In this document: piece after piece, positions 43,851-51,739 of the stretch | How positions within the stretch are numbered: position 1 is the first letter of the stretch | Layout of the letters: each line of letters starts with the position of its first letter | Assembly: GCF_013363975.1 (NCBI RefSeq) | Contig: NZ_JABWGN010000015.1 | Coordinates: 1-64,000, forward strand | Length of the DNA: 64,000 nucleotides | Reading direction: 5' to 3' | Source of the DNA: Nonomuraea montanisoli | Lineage (GTDB): Bacteria; Actinomycetota; Actinomycetes; Streptosporangiales; Streptosporangiaceae | Translations under genes and position numbers: made by a program | Notes under the pieces: model-generated | What the model saw: only the letters and a program-made list of their open reading frames with translations | Database searches by the model: none | What the model was told of the DNA's origin: nothing

Positions 43851-45799
43851 GACGTGCCCTGGGGGAGCGCCTGTCCAGGCCCGGCATCGGCTTCCGCCGG
43901 CTGCGCCCGCTGTCGTGGGCCGCCGTGGCCGTCATCGCGCTCGTCGTGCTCGCCGCCCTGCTCGCGCCCTGGATCGCGCCCCACTCCCCGTACGTCCAGG
44001 AGGCCGCCGGCGGCGGCCCGTCCGCCGCGCACTGGATGGGACTCGACAGCGCCAACCGCGACATCCTGTCCCGGCTGCTGTACGGGGCGCGCTGGTCGCT
44101 GATCATCGGCCTCGGCGCGACCGCCCTCGCCCTGGTCGCCGGGGCGCTCGTCGGCGCCGTCGCGGCCACCTCCCGGCGGGGCGTGGACGAGACGCTCATG
44201 CGGGTGCTCGACGTCATCATGGCCTTCCCGGGCATCGCGCTGGCCGCCGTGCTGGTCGCCGTGTTCGGCGGCAGCATCCCCGTGCTGGTCATGGCCATCG
44301 CGTTCCTCTACATGCCGTCCGTGGCCCGCGTCGTGCGGGCCAACGTCCTCGCCCAGTACGGCGAGGACTACGTCGCGGCCGAACGCGTCATCGGCGCCCG
44401 CACCCCGCACATCCTGCTGCGGCACGTGGCGGTCAACTGCGCGGCGCCCGTGCTCGTGTTCTGCACCGTCATGGTGGCCGACGCGATCGTGCTGGAGGCG
44501 TCGCTGTCGTTCATCGGCGCCGGCGTCCGCCCGCCGAACCCGTCGTGGGGCAGCGTCATCGCCGACGGCAAGAACCTCGTCCTGCTCGGCGGCTGGTGGG
44601 CCACCGTCTTCCCCGGCCTGTTCATCCTCGTCACCGTGCTCTCCCTGAACATCCTGTCCGAAGGCGTCTCCGACGCCTGGGCGGCGCCCGCCGCCACCCG
44701 GGCCGCGCCGGTCGCGGACGACCCCGTCGAGCGCGCCGAGCCCGGCTCCGGCGAGCTCGTCGAACTGCCCGGCCTGGCCGAGGCCGCCCGCCGCCTGGCC
44801 GAGCGCGCCCGCCCCCTGCCCTCCGGGCCGCCGATCCTGTCGGTGGAACGGCTGCGCATCGGCTTCACCGAGGGCGTGGACATCGTGGACGGCATCTCCT
44901 TCGACGTACGGCCCGGCGAGGTGCTCGGCCTGGTCGGCGAGTCGGGATGCGGCAAGTCGCTGACCGCCCTGACGATCATGGGCCTGCAGCCCCGCGAGGC
45001 CCGTGTCAGCGGCCACGTCCGCTTCGACCAGAAGGAACTGCTCGCCCTGCCGCGCAAGGCCCGCCGCCGGCTGCTCGGCCACGACATGGCGATGATCTAC
45101 CAGGACGCCCTGTCGTCCCTGAACCCCGCCATGACCATCAAGGCCCAGCTCAAGCAGGTCACCCGCCGCGGCGGCCGGCGCACCCCCGCCGAGCTGCTGG
45201 AGCTGGTCGGTCTCGACGCCGGACGTACCCTGTCGTCCTACCCCCACGAGCTGTCCGGCGGGCAGCGGCAGCGGGTCCTCATCGCGATGGCGCTCTCGCG
45301 CGAGCCGAAGCTCATCGTCGCCGACGAGCCCACCACCGCGCTCGACGTGACCGTGCAGGCCCAGGTCATCGAGCTGCTGCTGCGCCTGCGCGAGGAGCTG
45401 GGGTTCGCGCTGATCCTCGTCTCCCACGACCTCGCGCTCGTCGCCGACGTCACCGACCGGGTCGTCGTCATGTACGGCGGGCAGATCGTCGAGACCGGCG
45501 CGACGCCCGCCCTCGTCGGGGCGCCGGCCCACCACTACGCCCGCGGGCTGCTCGGCTCCGTGCTGTCGCTGGAGTCGGGCGCCGAGCGGCTCACCCAGAT
45601 CCGCGGCGTCGTCCCGCCGCCCTCGGGCTTCCCCGCCGGATGCCGGTTCGCCGACCGGTGCCCGATGGCCAGCGCCAGGTGCTGGGACGACGCGCCGCCG
45701 CTGGAGGGCGACGCGCACCGGCACGCGTTCGCCTGCCACCACCCGGCGACCGGACTGCCGGCCGACCTGGAGACCGCGGGGAGTGACCAGCGTGCTTGA
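43847..45799 (+). CDS. Fused ABC importer permease-ATPase (DppC-DppD)
   Basis: A 650-residue single polypeptide. Residues ~1-280 are a DppC-like permease (WMGLDSANRDILSRLLYGAR, then EDYVAAERVIGARTPHILLRH as coupling motif). Residues ~330-630 are a complete ATPase with Walker A GESGCGKSL, signature LSGGQRQR, Walker B LIVADEPTTALD and the C-terminal Cys-rich oligopeptide-transporter segment (CRFADRCPMASARC). The linker is Ala/Glu-rich. There is no internal stop or start, so this is a true fusion, an arrangement known in actinobacteria. The ATG overlaps the previous stop with GAGGAG upstream. Confidence 0.93.
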   Translation: MRRALGERLSRPGIGFRRLRPLSWAAVAVIALVVLAALLAPWIAPHSPYVQEAAGGGPSAAHWMGLDSANRDILSRLLYGARWSLIIGLGATALALVAGALVGAVAATSRRGVDETLMRVLDVIMAFPGIALAAVLVAVFGGSIPVLVMAIAFLYMPSVARVVRANVLAQYGEDYVAAERVIGARTPHILLRHVAVNCAAPVLVFCTVMVADAIVLEASLSFIGAGVRPPNPSWGSVIADGKNLVLLGGWWATVFPGLFILVTVLSLNILSEGVSDAWAAPAATRAAPVADDPVERAEPGSGELVELPGLAEAARRLAERARPLPSGPPILSVERLRIGFTEGVDIVDGISFDVRPGEVLGLVGESGCGKSLTALTIMGLQPREARVSGHVRFDQKELLALPRKARRRLLGHDMAMIYQDALSSLNPAMTIKAQLKQVTRRGGRRTPAELLELVGLDAGRTLSSYPHELSGGQRQRVLIAMALSREPKLIVADEPTTALDVTVQAQVIELLLRLREELGFALILVSHDLALVADVTDRVVVMYGGQIVETGATPALVGAPAHHYARGLLGSVLSLESGAERLTQIRGVVPPPSGFPAGCRFADRCPMASARCWDDAPPLEGDAHRHAFACHHPATGLPADLETAGSDQRA

Positions 45800-46784
45800 G
45801 CTCAGGGACGTCCACGTCGTCCACAAGGCGCGCACCGGCGGGCTGTTCTCCCACGACCGCGTCCACGCCCTGACCGGCGCGAGCCTGACCGTCGCCCCCG
45901 GCGAGACCGTGGGCGTGGTGGGGGAGTCCGGCTGCGGCAAGTCCACCCTGGCCCGGGTCCTCGTCGGGCTGCAACGGCCCACGTCCGGCACCGTGTCCCT
46001 GAACGGCCGCGACCTGTGGGCCATGAGCGACGCCGAGCGCCGCGCCGCCGTCGGGACCGGCGTCGGCATGGTGTTCCAGGACCCGTCCACGGCGCTCAAC
46101 CGGCGGCTGCCCGTCCGGCAGGTCCTGCGCGACCCGCTCGACGTCCACCGGCGCGGCACCCCCGCCGAGCGCGACGCCCGCGTCCGCGAACTGCTCGGCC
46201 TCGTCGGGCTGCCCGCCTCCGTCGCCGAGGCCCTGCCCGGCCGGCTGTCCGGCGGCCAGCGCCAGCGCGTCGCCGTCGCCCGGGCCCTCGCGCTGGAGCC
46301 CGCCCTGCTCGTCGCCGACGAGCCGACCAGCGCCCTCGACGTCTCCGTCCGGGCCCAGATCCTCAACCTGCTGCTCGACCTCAAGGACCGGCTCGGCCTG
46401 GCCATGGTGTTCGTCTCCCACGACATCCAGACCGTGCGGCGCATGAGTGACCGGGTGGTCAGCATGTACCTGGGGCGGATCGTGGAGCAGGCGCCGGCCC
46501 GGACCGTGCCCCTCGGGGCCCGGCACCCGTACACCCGGGCCCTGTTCTCCGCGACGCCCGGCCTGATCTCGCCCATCACCCCGATCCCGCTGACCGGAGC
46601 GGTGCCCTCGGCCACCCGGCCGCCGAGCGGGTGCCCGTTCCGTACCCGCTGCTGGCGCGCGGACGACACGTGCGCGGCGGCCTGGCCCGACGCCACGCCC
46701 GACGGCGACGACCACCTCTTCCACTGCCACCACCCGGTGGCGGCGGGAGCCACCGACCTCGACCTGATCCAGGAGCGCTCGTGA
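45792..46784 (+). CDS. ABC importer ATP-binding protein (DppF-like)
   Basis: A 330-residue second ATPase of the importer, with Walker A GESGCGKST, signature LSGGQRQR, Walker B LLVADEPTSALD, H-loop FVSHDIQTV and the family's C-terminal cysteine cluster (CPFRTRCWRADDTC). It would dimerise with the ATPase half of the fused protein. GTG 45792 is preferred because GGGGAG lies 8 bases upstream; GTG 45783 is the alternative. It overlaps the preceding gene by 8 bases. Confidence 0.93.
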   Translation: MLELRDVHVVHKARTGGLFSHDRVHALTGASLTVAPGETVGVVGESGCGKSTLARVLVGLQRPTSGTVSLNGRDLWAMSDAERRAAVGTGVGMVFQDPSTALNRRLPVRQVLRDPLDVHRRGTPAERDARVRELLGLVGLPASVAEALPGRLSGGQRQRVAVARALALEPALLVADEPTSALDVSVRAQILNLLLDLKDRLGLAMVFVSHDIQTVRRMSDRVVSMYLGRIVEQAPARTVPLGARHPYTRALFSATPGLISPITPIPLTGAVPSATRPPSGCPFRTRCWRADDTCAAAWPDATPDGDDHLFHCHHPVAAGATDLDLIQERS

Positions 46785-47740
46785 CGATGCCCGACCCCGC
46801 CGGACCCGCCTCGACCCCCGCCACCGGCGGGCCGAGCGCCCTGACGGGGGTGATCCCGCCGGTGTGCACCCCGATGACCCCCGACCACGAGGTGGACACC
46901 CGTTCGCTCACCCGGCTCGTCGACCACCTGCTGGCCGGGGGCGTGGACGCGCTGTTCGTGCTCGGCTCGTCGTCCGAGGTGGCCTACCTGCCCGACGCCC
47001 ACCGGCGCGCGGTGCTGGACACCGTCGTGGGACACGTGGCCAGGCAGGTGCCGGTGCTCGCCGGGGTCATCGACATGACCACGCCCCGGGTCCTCGACCA
47101 CGCCCGGGTCGCCCTGGACGCGGGCGTGTCGGGGCTGGTCGCCACGGCGCCCTTCTACACGCGTACGCACCCGGAGGAGATCCGCACCCACTTCCGGCTC
47201 ATCGCCGCGCGCACCGGGCTGCCGCTGTACGCCTACGACCTGCCGGTGTCGGTCCACACCAAGCTCCCGGCCGCGCTGCTGCTGGAGCTGGCGGCCGAGG
47301 GCGTGCTGGCCGGGGTCAAGGACTCCAGCGGCGACGACGGCGGCCTGCGCGAGGTCATCCTGGGCCGGGTGCCCGGCTTCAGCGTGCTGACCGGGTCGGA
47401 GGTCACGGTCGACTCGGCCCTGTGGATGGGCGCGGACGGGGTCGTGCCGGGCCTCGGCAACGTGGACCCCCACGGCTACGTCCGGCTGGCCGCCTGCGCG
47501 GGCCGCGGCGAGTGGGAGGCGGCGCGGCAGGAGCAGGAGAGACTGGTGCGGCTCTTCGAGATCGTCCGGGTGGGGGGCGCGCGGATGGGCGGCAGCTCGT
47601 CGGGGCTGGGCGCCTTCAAGGCGGCGCTGTACCTTCGCGGGATCATCGACTGCCCGGTGACGGCGCCTCCGCAGGTGCCGTTGAACGACGACGAGATCGC
47701 CCGTGTCGGCAAGTACCTGGCGGCCGCGGGGCTGCTCTGA
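46781..47740 (+). CDS. Dihydrodipicolinate synthase/N-acetylneuraminate lyase family aldolase
   Basis: A 319-residue class I aldolase of the DapA/NanA superfamily. Lys180 in GVKDSSGD is the Schiff-base residue, and the tyrosine in LYAYDLP fits the catalytic Tyr. The usual GTTGE-type carboxylate-binding motif is changed to GSSSEV, and GARMGGSSSGLGAFKAAL replaces the usual end region, which argues against true lysine biosynthesis. The gene ends the importer operon (GTG overlaps the upstream stop), so it probably splits an imported 2-keto acid such as a sialic-acid-like or keto-deoxy sugar, or a hydroxyproline-derived acid. No nanE/nanK-type genes are nearby. Confidence 0.87.
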   Translation: MTMPDPAGPASTPATGGPSALTGVIPPVCTPMTPDHEVDTRSLTRLVDHLLAGGVDALFVLGSSSEVAYLPDAHRRAVLDTVVGHVARQVPVLAGVIDMTTPRVLDHARVALDAGVSGLVATAPFYTRTHPEEIRTHFRLIAARTGLPLYAYDLPVSVHTKLPAALLLELAAEGVLAGVKDSSGDDGGLREVILGRVPGFSVLTGSEVTVDSALWMGADGVVPGLGNVDPHGYVRLAACAGRGEWEAARQEQERLVRLFEIVRVGGARMGGSSSGLGAFKAALYLRGIIDCPVTAPPQVPLNDDEIARVGKYLAAAGLL

Positions 47741-47836
47741 AGGGAAGGCCGCCGGGTGGCGGGACGCGGTCAGCCGCGTCACCGCCCGCGATAAACCAGG
47801 CGACGTCGGCGATCGTCCCCGGGATACTGGTCGCCC

Positions 47837-48583
47837 ATGGATGAGGTCGAAGTCGTCGTCGCCCACTCCGAGCGCGCGACTCTGCGCGTCGGTGACGTGT
47901 TCTTGAAGGTGGACGCCGATCAGGCGCGCATCGACGCCGAGGTCGAGGTGATGGCCCTCGCGCCGGTCCCGACCCCGGAGGTCCTGTGGCGCAAGCCGCC
48001 CGTGCTCGCGATCGCCGCAGTCCCGGGGACGACGCTCGGGCGCCTCGGCGGGCCGTCGACCGGGTCACCGGCGGCGTGGGCCGCGGCGGGCGCCGCCATC
48101 CGGAAGCTGCACGAAGCGCCCCTGCCGCCCCTGCCGGGCCGGGCCGGCCGGAGCGTCGTCGCGCTGGCGGCGGAACTCGACGACGAGTGCGAGCTGCTCG
48201 TGACGAAGGGTGTCCTGCCCGCTGACCTGGTCACCCGCAACCGCCAGGTCGCCGAGGCCGCGCTCCGGCCGTGGACTCCGGCGTTCACCCACGGCGACCT
48301 GCAGATCGCGCACGTCTTCGTCGACGGCGACGAGGTCACCGGCATCATCGACTGGTCCGAGGCGGGCCAGGGCGATGCCCTGTACGACCTCGCCACCTTC
48401 ACGCTCGGACACGAGGAGCACCTCGACGACGTCATCGCCGGCTATGGCGCCGACATCGACCTCGACGTGATCCACGCGTGGTGGTCGTTGCGAAGCCTGC
48501 TGGCCGTTCGCTGGCTGATCGAGCACGGCTTCGACCCCTACGCGCCGGGCTGCGAGGTCGACGTGCTGAGATCCCGGATGTGA
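47837..48583 (+). CDS. APH-family phosphotransferase
   Basis: A 248-residue kinase of the aminoglycoside phosphotransferase family: FTHGDLQIAHVFVDGDEVTGIIDWSEAGQGDALYDLATF is the catalytic loop plus metal-binding segment (HGD, then DW). The N-terminal lobe is reduced, with FLKVDAD as the probable lysine strand. There is no clear ribosome site before the ATG. The substrate is unknown: members range from antibiotic-resistance kinases to housekeeping small-molecule kinases. It stands alone and converges on the methyltransferase gene 12 bases away. Confidence 0.85.
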   Translation: MDEVEVVVAHSERATLRVGDVFLKVDADQARIDAEVEVMALAPVPTPEVLWRKPPVLAIAAVPGTTLGRLGGPSTGSPAAWAAAGAAIRKLHEAPLPPLPGRAGRSVVALAAELDDECELLVTKGVLPADLVTRNRQVAEAALRPWTPAFTHGDLQIAHVFVDGDEVTGIIDWSEAGQGDALYDLATFTLGHEEHLDDVIAGYGADIDLDVIHAWWSLRSLLAVRWLIEHGFDPYAPGCEVDVLRSRM

Positions 48584-48595
48584 GGCAGCCGCCCG

Positions 48596-49351
48596 TCAGC
48601 CGGCTTCCAGGACGAAGAACAGGAAGCACAGGAACCGCGTGCCGGTGATCTCGCGGAACTCCTCGGGGAACACTTCGCGGGCCTCCGGCACGAACGGCGG
48701 TTCGCTGATGACGCTGATGCGGAAGCCGGCCGCGGTGAAGGCCTCGGTCATCGCGTGCAGCGGCCGGTTCCAGAAACTCAGCTGGGCGGTCTGCCCGCCC
48801 ATGGTCCATTCTTCGATCCGGTTACGGGTCTCGAAGTACTGGGGCTTTTTCCCGGCCATGTGCTGAAAGAGAACGACACTGAAAGGATGGTCGATCGAGA
48901 TGAGGAGTCTGCCGCCGGGCCTCAGCACGCGTCGCAGCTCGGCCAGCGTCGGTCCCCAGTCCTCCAGGTAGTGCAGCACCAGCGACGCGATGACGTCGTC
49001 GAAGGTGTCGTCGGGAAAGGGCAGGGGGCCGGCCAGGTCGGCGACCCGCAGGTCCGCGTCCGCGCCCAGCCGCTGCCGGGCCTTCTCCAGAATCCCGGCG
49101 CTCGCGTCGATGCCGGTGACGACGGCGCCGCGATCGCGCAGCTCGGCGAACAGGGGGCCCGAGCCGCAGCCGGCGTCGAGGATGCGCCGGCCGGTCACGT
49201 CCCCGGCGAGTTCCAGCATCGCGGGACGCTCGTAATACGCGTTCAGGAGGCTGGTCTCGTTCTCGGCCGTGTATCCCTCGGCGATCACGTCGTAGGCGTT
49301 GTGTTCGGTCGAATGTCCGGTCTCAATGTGGTTCTCGGGCATAGTCGTCAT
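48596..49351 (-). CDS. SAM-dependent methyltransferase
   Basis: A 251-residue class I methyltransferase. SAM motif I is ILDAGCGSGPLF, followed by VTGIDASAGIL (acidic loop), DTFDDVIASLVLHYLEDW and the LRRVLRPGGRLLISIDHPF core strand. The family includes UbiE/Methyltransf_11-type enzymes acting on small molecules; the substrate is not evident. The start ATG overlaps the WYL regulator stop (ATGA), so it is co-translated with that regulator. Confidence 0.88.
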   Translation of the reverse strand: MTTMPENHIETGHSTEHNAYDVIAEGYTAENETSLLNAYYERPAMLELAGDVTGRRILDAGCGSGPLFAELRDRGAVVTGIDASAGILEKARQRLGADADLRVADLAGPLPFPDDTFDDVIASLVLHYLEDWGPTLAELRRVLRPGGRLLISIDHPFSVVLFQHMAGKKPQYFETRNRIEEWTMGGQTAQLSFWNRPLHAMTEAFTAAGFRISVISEPPFVPEAREVFPEEFREITGTRFLCFLFFVLEAG

Positions 49352-50373
49352 GCGGGCCATCTTGGCGGCCCCGTCACGGGTTGCGCAGGCATTCGGGCGT
49401 AGGACGCGAGGCGGCCGGCGAGCGCGCTGACGAGGTCGCGTAGTTCGTCGGGGCGGTCGATGACGAACGGCCGGTCGAGTGCGGCGAGTGCCGGAGCCAC
49501 CCAGTCGAGCCGTTCGGCCCGCAACTCGACGCGCAGCCAACGCTCGGCCGTCCGATCCTCGCCCGCCGCGGGCTCGCACTCCTCCAGGCTCGCCACGCCG
49601 GCGGGAAGGTGGGCGCGGATCTGCTCGGCTGTCCCATGGATCCGCAAGGTCACCTCATGCCGGTACTCGGCCGCGGCGAACCCCGACAACACGCGCTGTG
49701 CCGGATCCGGACCCTCGGGCGCCTCGAACGAGCCGGGCAGGGTCCGCGCGTCCGCGATGCGATCGAGCCGGAAGGTCCGGTCCTCGTCGATCCCGGCGTC
49801 CCTGCCCGTGACGTACCACCGGCCCCTATGGGCGACGATCCCGTACGCGTGCAGCGTGCGTTCGCTGCGCCGCCCGTCGCGGTCGGTGTAGCGGATCGAG
49901 ACCGGTCGCCGGTGGCGTACCGCGTCGGCGAGGGTGAGCAGGACCCCGGCGTCCGGGGCGTCGAACGCGCCGGGCCGATCGGTGAAGGCGAGAGCCTCCA
50001 GGAGCGTGTCCAGCCGCCGGGCGACGTGCCGGGGCAGCACCCGCCGGATCTTCGCCGACGCCGTCTCGGTCGCCGCGTGCTGCGTCGTCATCAACCCCGC
50101 CCGGCGGCCGGCGACCAGGCCGAGCAGCACGGCCAGCGCCTCGTCGTCGCTGAGCATGAGCGGAGGCAGGCGGTACCCGGGGGCGAGCCGGTACCCGCCG
50201 TATCGGCCGCGCACCGATTCCACGGGCACGTCCAGGTCGATCAGCTGATCCACATAGCGCCGCACGGTGCGCCCTTCGACGCCGAGCCGGTCGGCGAGTT
50301 CGGCCACGGTCCGGGTGCCGCCCGACTGCAGCAGCTCAAGGAGGGTCAGCACGCGCCCGGTGGGTCGAGACAT
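49348..50373 (-). CDS. WYL-domain transcriptional regulator
   Basis: A 341-residue regulator: an N-terminal HTH_11 winged helix (RVLTLLELLQSGGTRTVAELADRLGVEGRTVRRYVDQL) followed by a WYL ligand-sensing domain (VRHRRPVSIRYTDRDGRRSERTLHAYGIVAHRGRWYVTGRDAG) and a C-terminal WCX extension. ATG 50373 is used rather than the GTG two codons earlier. It is divergent from a VOC-fold gene across a perfect 9-7-9 palindrome, indicating autoregulation and control of that gene. Confidence 0.9.
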   Translation of the reverse strand: MSRPTGRVLTLLELLQSGGTRTVAELADRLGVEGRTVRRYVDQLIDLDVPVESVRGRYGGYRLAPGYRLPPLMLSDDEALAVLLGLVAGRRAGLMTTQHAATETASAKIRRVLPRHVARRLDTLLEALAFTDRPGAFDAPDAGVLLTLADAVRHRRPVSIRYTDRDGRRSERTLHAYGIVAHRGRWYVTGRDAGIDEDRTFRLDRIADARTLPGSFEAPEGPDPAQRVLSGFAAAEYRHEVTLRIHGTAEQIRAHLPAGVASLEECEPAAGEDRTAERWLRVELRAERLDWVAPALAALDRPFVIDRPDELRDLVSALAGRLASYARMPAQPVTGPPRWPA

Positions 50374-50390
50374 GTGCACAGCCTACGTAG

Positions 50391-50415
50391 ATAGTGGACC
50401 GATTCTGTCCACTAT
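50391..50415. promoter_or_regulatory. Perfect 9-7-9 inverted repeat, probable WYL regulator operator
   Basis: ATAGTGGAC and GTCCACTAT are perfect inverted arms around CGATTCT. The site is 17 bases upstream of the regulator ATG and just upstream of a TAGTCT hexamer (50422-50427) that could be the -10 of the divergent VOC gene, so binding would affect both. Confidence 0.8.
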
Positions 50416-50466
50416 TTCCCCTAGTCTGCGAAGTGTCCGATTCCGGCACAGTGCAAGGAGATTGCC

Positions 50467-50865
50467 ATGAACTTCGTCTCGATCCGGATCATCACCGGCG
50501 ACGTCGCGCGCCTCGTCGAGTTCTACGAGCGAGCCACAGGGGTGCCGGCGAGGTGGGCCACCGAGGACTTCGCCGAACTCACCACCCCCACGGCCACCCT
50601 CGCGATCGCCAGCACCCGCACCGTCCCGCTGTTCGCCCCGGGCTCCGCCCGCCCGGCCGACAACCACAGCGTGATCACCGAGTTCCTCGTCGACGACGTG
50701 GACGCCGTTCATCAGAACCTGACCGGCTTCGTGACCGACTTCGTCAACGAGCCCACCACGATGCCCTGGGGCAATCGGTCGCTGCTGTTCCGCGACCCCG
50801 ACGGCAACCTCGTCAACTTCTTCACCCCCGTCACCCCGGCGGCCATCGAGAAGTTCGCGCGCTGA
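50467..50865 (+). CDS. VOC-superfamily (glyoxalase/bleomycin-resistance fold) protein
   Basis: A 132-residue protein with two beta-alpha-beta-beta-beta repeats: SIRIITGDVARLVEFYERATG at the start and SLLFRDPDGNLVNFFTP at the end, where metal ligands of the superfamily normally sit. CAAGGAG lies 6 bases before the ATG. The superfamily contains glyoxalases, dioxygenases and drug-binding resistance proteins; which applies is not visible. It is divergent from the WYL regulator and probably its main target. Confidence 0.87.
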   Translation: MNFVSIRIITGDVARLVEFYERATGVPARWATEDFAELTTPTATLAIASTRTVPLFAPGSARPADNHSVITEFLVDDVDAVHQNLTGFVTDFVNEPTTMPWGNRSLLFRDPDGNLVNFFTPVTPAAIEKFAR

Positions 50866-50880
50866 CGCCGGCAGGAGGGA

Positions 50881-51333
50881 TCACGCGGTGCCGCGGGTCG
50901 CCGCGATCACCCGTGTCAGCGCCTGGTGCAGGTCCTGCAGCTCCTCCAGGCTCATGCCGAGACGGGCCACGATCGCCGGGGGGATCTTCTCCGCCTCCGC
51001 CCTCAGCTCCCGGCCGGCCGGGGTGAGGGTCACGCACAGTGCCCGCTCGTCCTTGCTGTCCCGTTCGCGGTTGATGTAGCCGAGCGCCTGCAGTCGTTTG
51101 AGCAGGGGCGACAGCGTGCCCGGGTCGAGCTGGAGCAGCTCGCCGAGCTCCTTGACCGACAGGGGTTCGTGCTGCCAGAGCGCGAGCATCGCCAAGTACT
51201 GCGGATGGGTCAGCCCGAAGGGTTGCAGCAGCGGCCGGTACAGGCCGATCACGCTCCGCGAGGCGATGCTGAGGGCAAAGCACACTTGCCGGTCCAGTGC
51301 CAGCAGGTCTGTGGGCTCTGTCACGGGCTCCAT
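50881..51333 (-). CDS. OhrR-like MarR-family redox regulator
   Basis: A 150-residue winged-helix regulator matching the OhrR subgroup: Cys18 in DRQVCFALSIASR is at the position of the reactive peroxidatic cysteine, followed by YRPLLQPFGLTHPQYLAML, a recognition helix region LDPGTLSPLLKRLQALGYI and a wing RERDSKDERAL. ATG 51333 is chosen with GGAGGTG upstream. The usual ohr peroxidase gene is not beside it; the divergent neighbour is a 58-residue membrane peptide. An AT-rich imperfect palindrome (GCTAAATTAATTGGC, 51358-51372) in the gap could be its operator. Confidence 0.85.
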   Translation of the reverse strand: MEPVTEPTDLLALDRQVCFALSIASRSVIGLYRPLLQPFGLTHPQYLAMLALWQHEPLSVKELGELLQLDPGTLSPLLKRLQALGYINRERDSKDERALCVTLTPAGRELRAEAEKIPPAIVARLGMSLEELQDLHQALTRVIAATRGTA

Positions 51334-51428
51334 CCGTGGGCACCTCCGGGCACGCATGCTAAATTAATTGGCGTACAAACTATTATCGCCCCAAGAGAAG
51401 TCGCGCAAACGGGTGAAGGGACGCCGTC

Positions 51429-51605
51429 GTGTTCTATCGCAAGCCGCTGGAGGAGCGCATCGCCGAGCGTCAGGCCCAGATGCGGCCCCTGAAGGAGGGC
51501 AAGCACTTCGAGCACGGTCCGGCCAAGTTCATCTTCATCACGCTGATCGTCGTGGTGGTGCTGATGCACACCGTCGGGCTGGCCATCGCCATGCATTTCG
51601 CCTGA
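51429..51605 (+). CDS. Small single-span membrane protein (58 aa)
   Basis: A GTG-initiated frame of 58 codons preceded by GAAGGG about 10 bases upstream. The N-terminal half is charged (MFYRKPLEERIAERQAQMRP) and the C-terminal half is one strong membrane helix (FIFITLIVVVVLMHTVGLAI). Third codon positions are G/C-biased as in real genes here. It lies between an OhrR-like regulator (divergent) and the rifampicin monooxygenase gene. I do not recognise a family. Confidence 0.65.
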   Translation: MFYRKPLEERIAERQAQMRPLKEGKHFEHGPAKFIFITLIVVVVLMHTVGLAIAMHFA

Positions 51606-51666
51606 GGGGCGCACACTTCCGCGCCGAACACACCAGGCCCCGCATTTTCACTCTATAGCGCAACAG

Positions 51667-51685
51667 GGGGCTTGCGGCAAGACCC
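51667..51685. promoter_or_regulatory. Rifamycin-associated-element-like 19-bp inverted repeat
   Basis: GGGGCTTGCGGCAAGACCC closely resembles, as I remember it, the rifamycin-associated element found upstream of rifamycin-inactivating genes in actinomycetes. A TATAGC hexamer ends 7 bases upstream (51654-51659), placing the element at the probable transcription start, 55 bases before the monooxygenase ATG. Confidence 0.75.
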
Positions 51686-51739
51686 TGGTCGTGCCGCAGA
51701 ATCGCCTGCCGGAGCCAGAGGCTACGGAACGGGGGATTC

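Noticed and set aside
43811..47866. A long minus-strand open frame opposite the ABC importer genes
   Set aside because: Shadow of well-supported permease, ATPase and aldolase genes.
48596..49351. The SAM methyltransferase as the missing O-methyltransferase of the extender pathway
   Set aside because: It is 30 kb from the cassette, coupled to a WYL regulator, and lacks any visible FkbG resemblance.
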